This document shows positions 63,277 to 64,000 of a stretch of 64,000 bases of DNA, piece by piece. The number at the start of each line of letters is the position of its first letter. Within the stretch, counting starts at the first letter, position 1. A model generated the notes under the pieces. That model was not told the origin of the DNA, ran no database searches, and saw only the letters and a list, made by a program, of their open reading frames with translations. Location of the stretch: positions 50,590 to 114,589 of the forward strand of contig DDWS01000001.1 of the NCBI GenBank assembly GCA_002347685.1, read 5' to 3'. The translations under genes were made by a program, and so were the position numbers. Origin of the DNA: Syntrophaceae bacterium UBA2280. Lineage in GTDB: Bacteria; Desulfobacterota; Syntrophia; Syntrophales; Smithellaceae.

Positions 63277-63326
63277 CAAGGTCGCTCAAGCCGATCGCTA
63301 CGCTCCGGCTTAGCTTTTCGTTATAC
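63271..63326 (+). other. attC site I
   Basis: R'' TTATAAC and R' GTTATAC enclose a stem with CAAGCCGATCGCTACGCTCC and GGCTTAGC arms. The preceding gene stop overlaps R''. Confidence 0.85.
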
Positions 63327-63360
63327 GGGTCCTTCGGGCTAAGAAAAAGGGTACAACAAT

Positions 63361-63915
63361 ATGAATGATGAATCGGAAGTATTGAAGTTCTCAACTAGAG
63401 AAGAGTATAGGCATTGGCTTACTATAAACTATAAACAGAAGAATGGAATCTGGATTGTATTTAAAAAAGGGAGTAATGATTTTACGTCAAGAATTGCATT
63501 GGAAGAAGCAATATGCTTTGGTTGGATAGATGGAGTAGTAAAAGCCATTGATACCAAGTCATATAAGAAATACTTTTCAAGAAGAAAGAATAAGGAAAAT
63601 TGGTCAGAAAAGAATATACGTCTATATGAGAGCTTGTTAAAAGACGGTAAGATAATCGAGGCTGGGAAAGAGGTCTATAAACCAACCCGAAACAAAAAAG
63701 GTTTAGACGTAAGTCCTAGTGATAAAATGGAATTACTACGTAGAGTATTGAGCGAAGAAAAAGAAGTATTAGACCTATATAATAGGAATTCATTATCAAG
63801 GCAAAAACAATTAGCAGGTTTCTATTGTGAAGCAAAAACTGAAGAAACGAAGAAGAAGAGGAAAAACAAAATAATCGAAGCCCTGAAGACTAATAATAAA
63901 GGAATGCTATATTAA
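63361..63915 (+). CDS. YdeI/OmpD-associated family protein in cassette
   Basis: The 184-aa product has the family features EEAICFGWIDGVVKAID and the basic FSRRKNKENWSEKNIRLYESL segment, with a Lys-rich C-terminal tail. The family function is poorly known; it has been linked to resistance to antimicrobial peptides and oxidative stress in other bacteria. It starts 34 bp after attC I and ends just before a further attC-like site. Confidence 0.75.
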   Translation: MNDESEVLKFSTREEYRHWLTINYKQKNGIWIVFKKGSNDFTSRIALEEAICFGWIDGVVKAIDTKSYKKYFSRRKNKENWSEKNIRLYESLLKDGKIIEAGKEVYKPTRNKKGLDVSPSDKMELLRRVLSEEKEVLDLYNRNSLSRQKQLAGFYCEAKTEETKKKRKNKIIEALKTNNKGMLY

Positions 63916-63920
63916 GATTC

Positions 63921-63976
63921 GTATAACAACCGCTTCAACTTGGCAATTCCTTTGGGCAGGAATTGCAAGTTAAGCC
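63921..63976 (+). other. attC-like site J at right edge
   Basis: R'' GTATAAC is followed by GCTTCAACTTGGCAATTCCT pairing with AGGAATTGCAAGTTAAGC. The inner stem is strong, but the outer R' box expected a few bases later is not seen before the window ends, so the site is incomplete or diverged. Confidence 0.5.
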
Positions 63977-64000
63977 CCGGATGGCCACTTGAAAATCCCC
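63977..64000. other. window end
   Basis: Only 24 bp remain; they show no gene start. The array may continue beyond the window. Confidence 0.4.

Noticed and set aside
1..64000. tRNA, rRNA or CRISPR loci
   Set aside because: None was recognised on either strand by eye. A covariance-model search would be decisive.

Overview
The window looks like a chromosomal segment of a Gram-negative anaerobe, most likely a deltaproteobacterium (Desulfobacterota) close to the syntrophic lineages. I infer this from the lysS-lolE-lolD-bamA-ompH-lpx gene order, the class III ribonucleotide reductase, the ADP-forming acyl-CoA synthetase, the nickel-maturation genes and the ferredoxin-type proteins. No rRNA, tRNA or CRISPR array was seen.

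Layout. (1) 1-4.3 kb: AT-rich accessory DNA with a partial nuclease-like gene, two small unknown genes, a MazF toxin with a broken antitoxin, and a Fic AMP-transferase. (2) 4.3-10.4 kb: an integron-type gene cassette array read on the minus strand. Single genes (one cassette has two) are separated by attC sites, and three copies of a 161-bp element sit exactly at attC crossover points. (3) 10.4-23.5 kb: an accessory island with a Cys-rich protein, an XRE regulator, a type III-like restriction-modification pair, and an overlapping run of three tyrosine recombinases plus a small coiled-coil protein (Tn554/GMT/RIT-like). (4) 23.8-42.7 kb: ssb, then divergently lysS and an almost gap-free envelope operon: lipoprotein export (lolE, lolD), outer-membrane assembly (bamA, ompH), lipid A synthesis (lpxD, lpxA, gnnA-like, gnnB-like, lpxB, msbA, lpxK, acyltransferase) and inner-core heptose (waaF, gmhB, waaC). 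(5) 42.7-61.3 kb: a ferredoxin-like protein, a duplicated hypA with hypB and a Ni-type permease under a TetR regulator, cheW and a chemoreceptor, flavoproteins, two acyl-CoA ligases, an HD phosphohydrolase, nrdD, an M48 lipoprotein peptidase and a CHASE2 adenylate cyclase. (6) 61.4-64 kb: a second cassette array on the plus strand, pointing outward.

The most unusual feature is the pair of outward-facing cassette arrays at the two ends of a roughly 51-kb block. Each starts from a homologous leader of about 196 bp (10365-10560 and 61415-61611, inverted relative to each other) that ends in an attI-like GTTAT site, yet no integron integrase gene lies next to either. A third, partial leader copy precedes the restriction-modification operon. 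An attC in the left array and one in the right array are identical except in their terminal boxes, so both arrays probably came from one integron system. The first right-hand cassette has no gene and carries a 124-bp near-perfect foldback.

The GC-rich envelope operon suggests a lipid A built on UDP-GlcNAc3N, because gnnA/gnnB-like genes sit between lpxA and lpxB as in Acidithiobacillus. The accessory ends are AT-rich and dominated by genes of unknown function, nucleases and toxin-like proteins.
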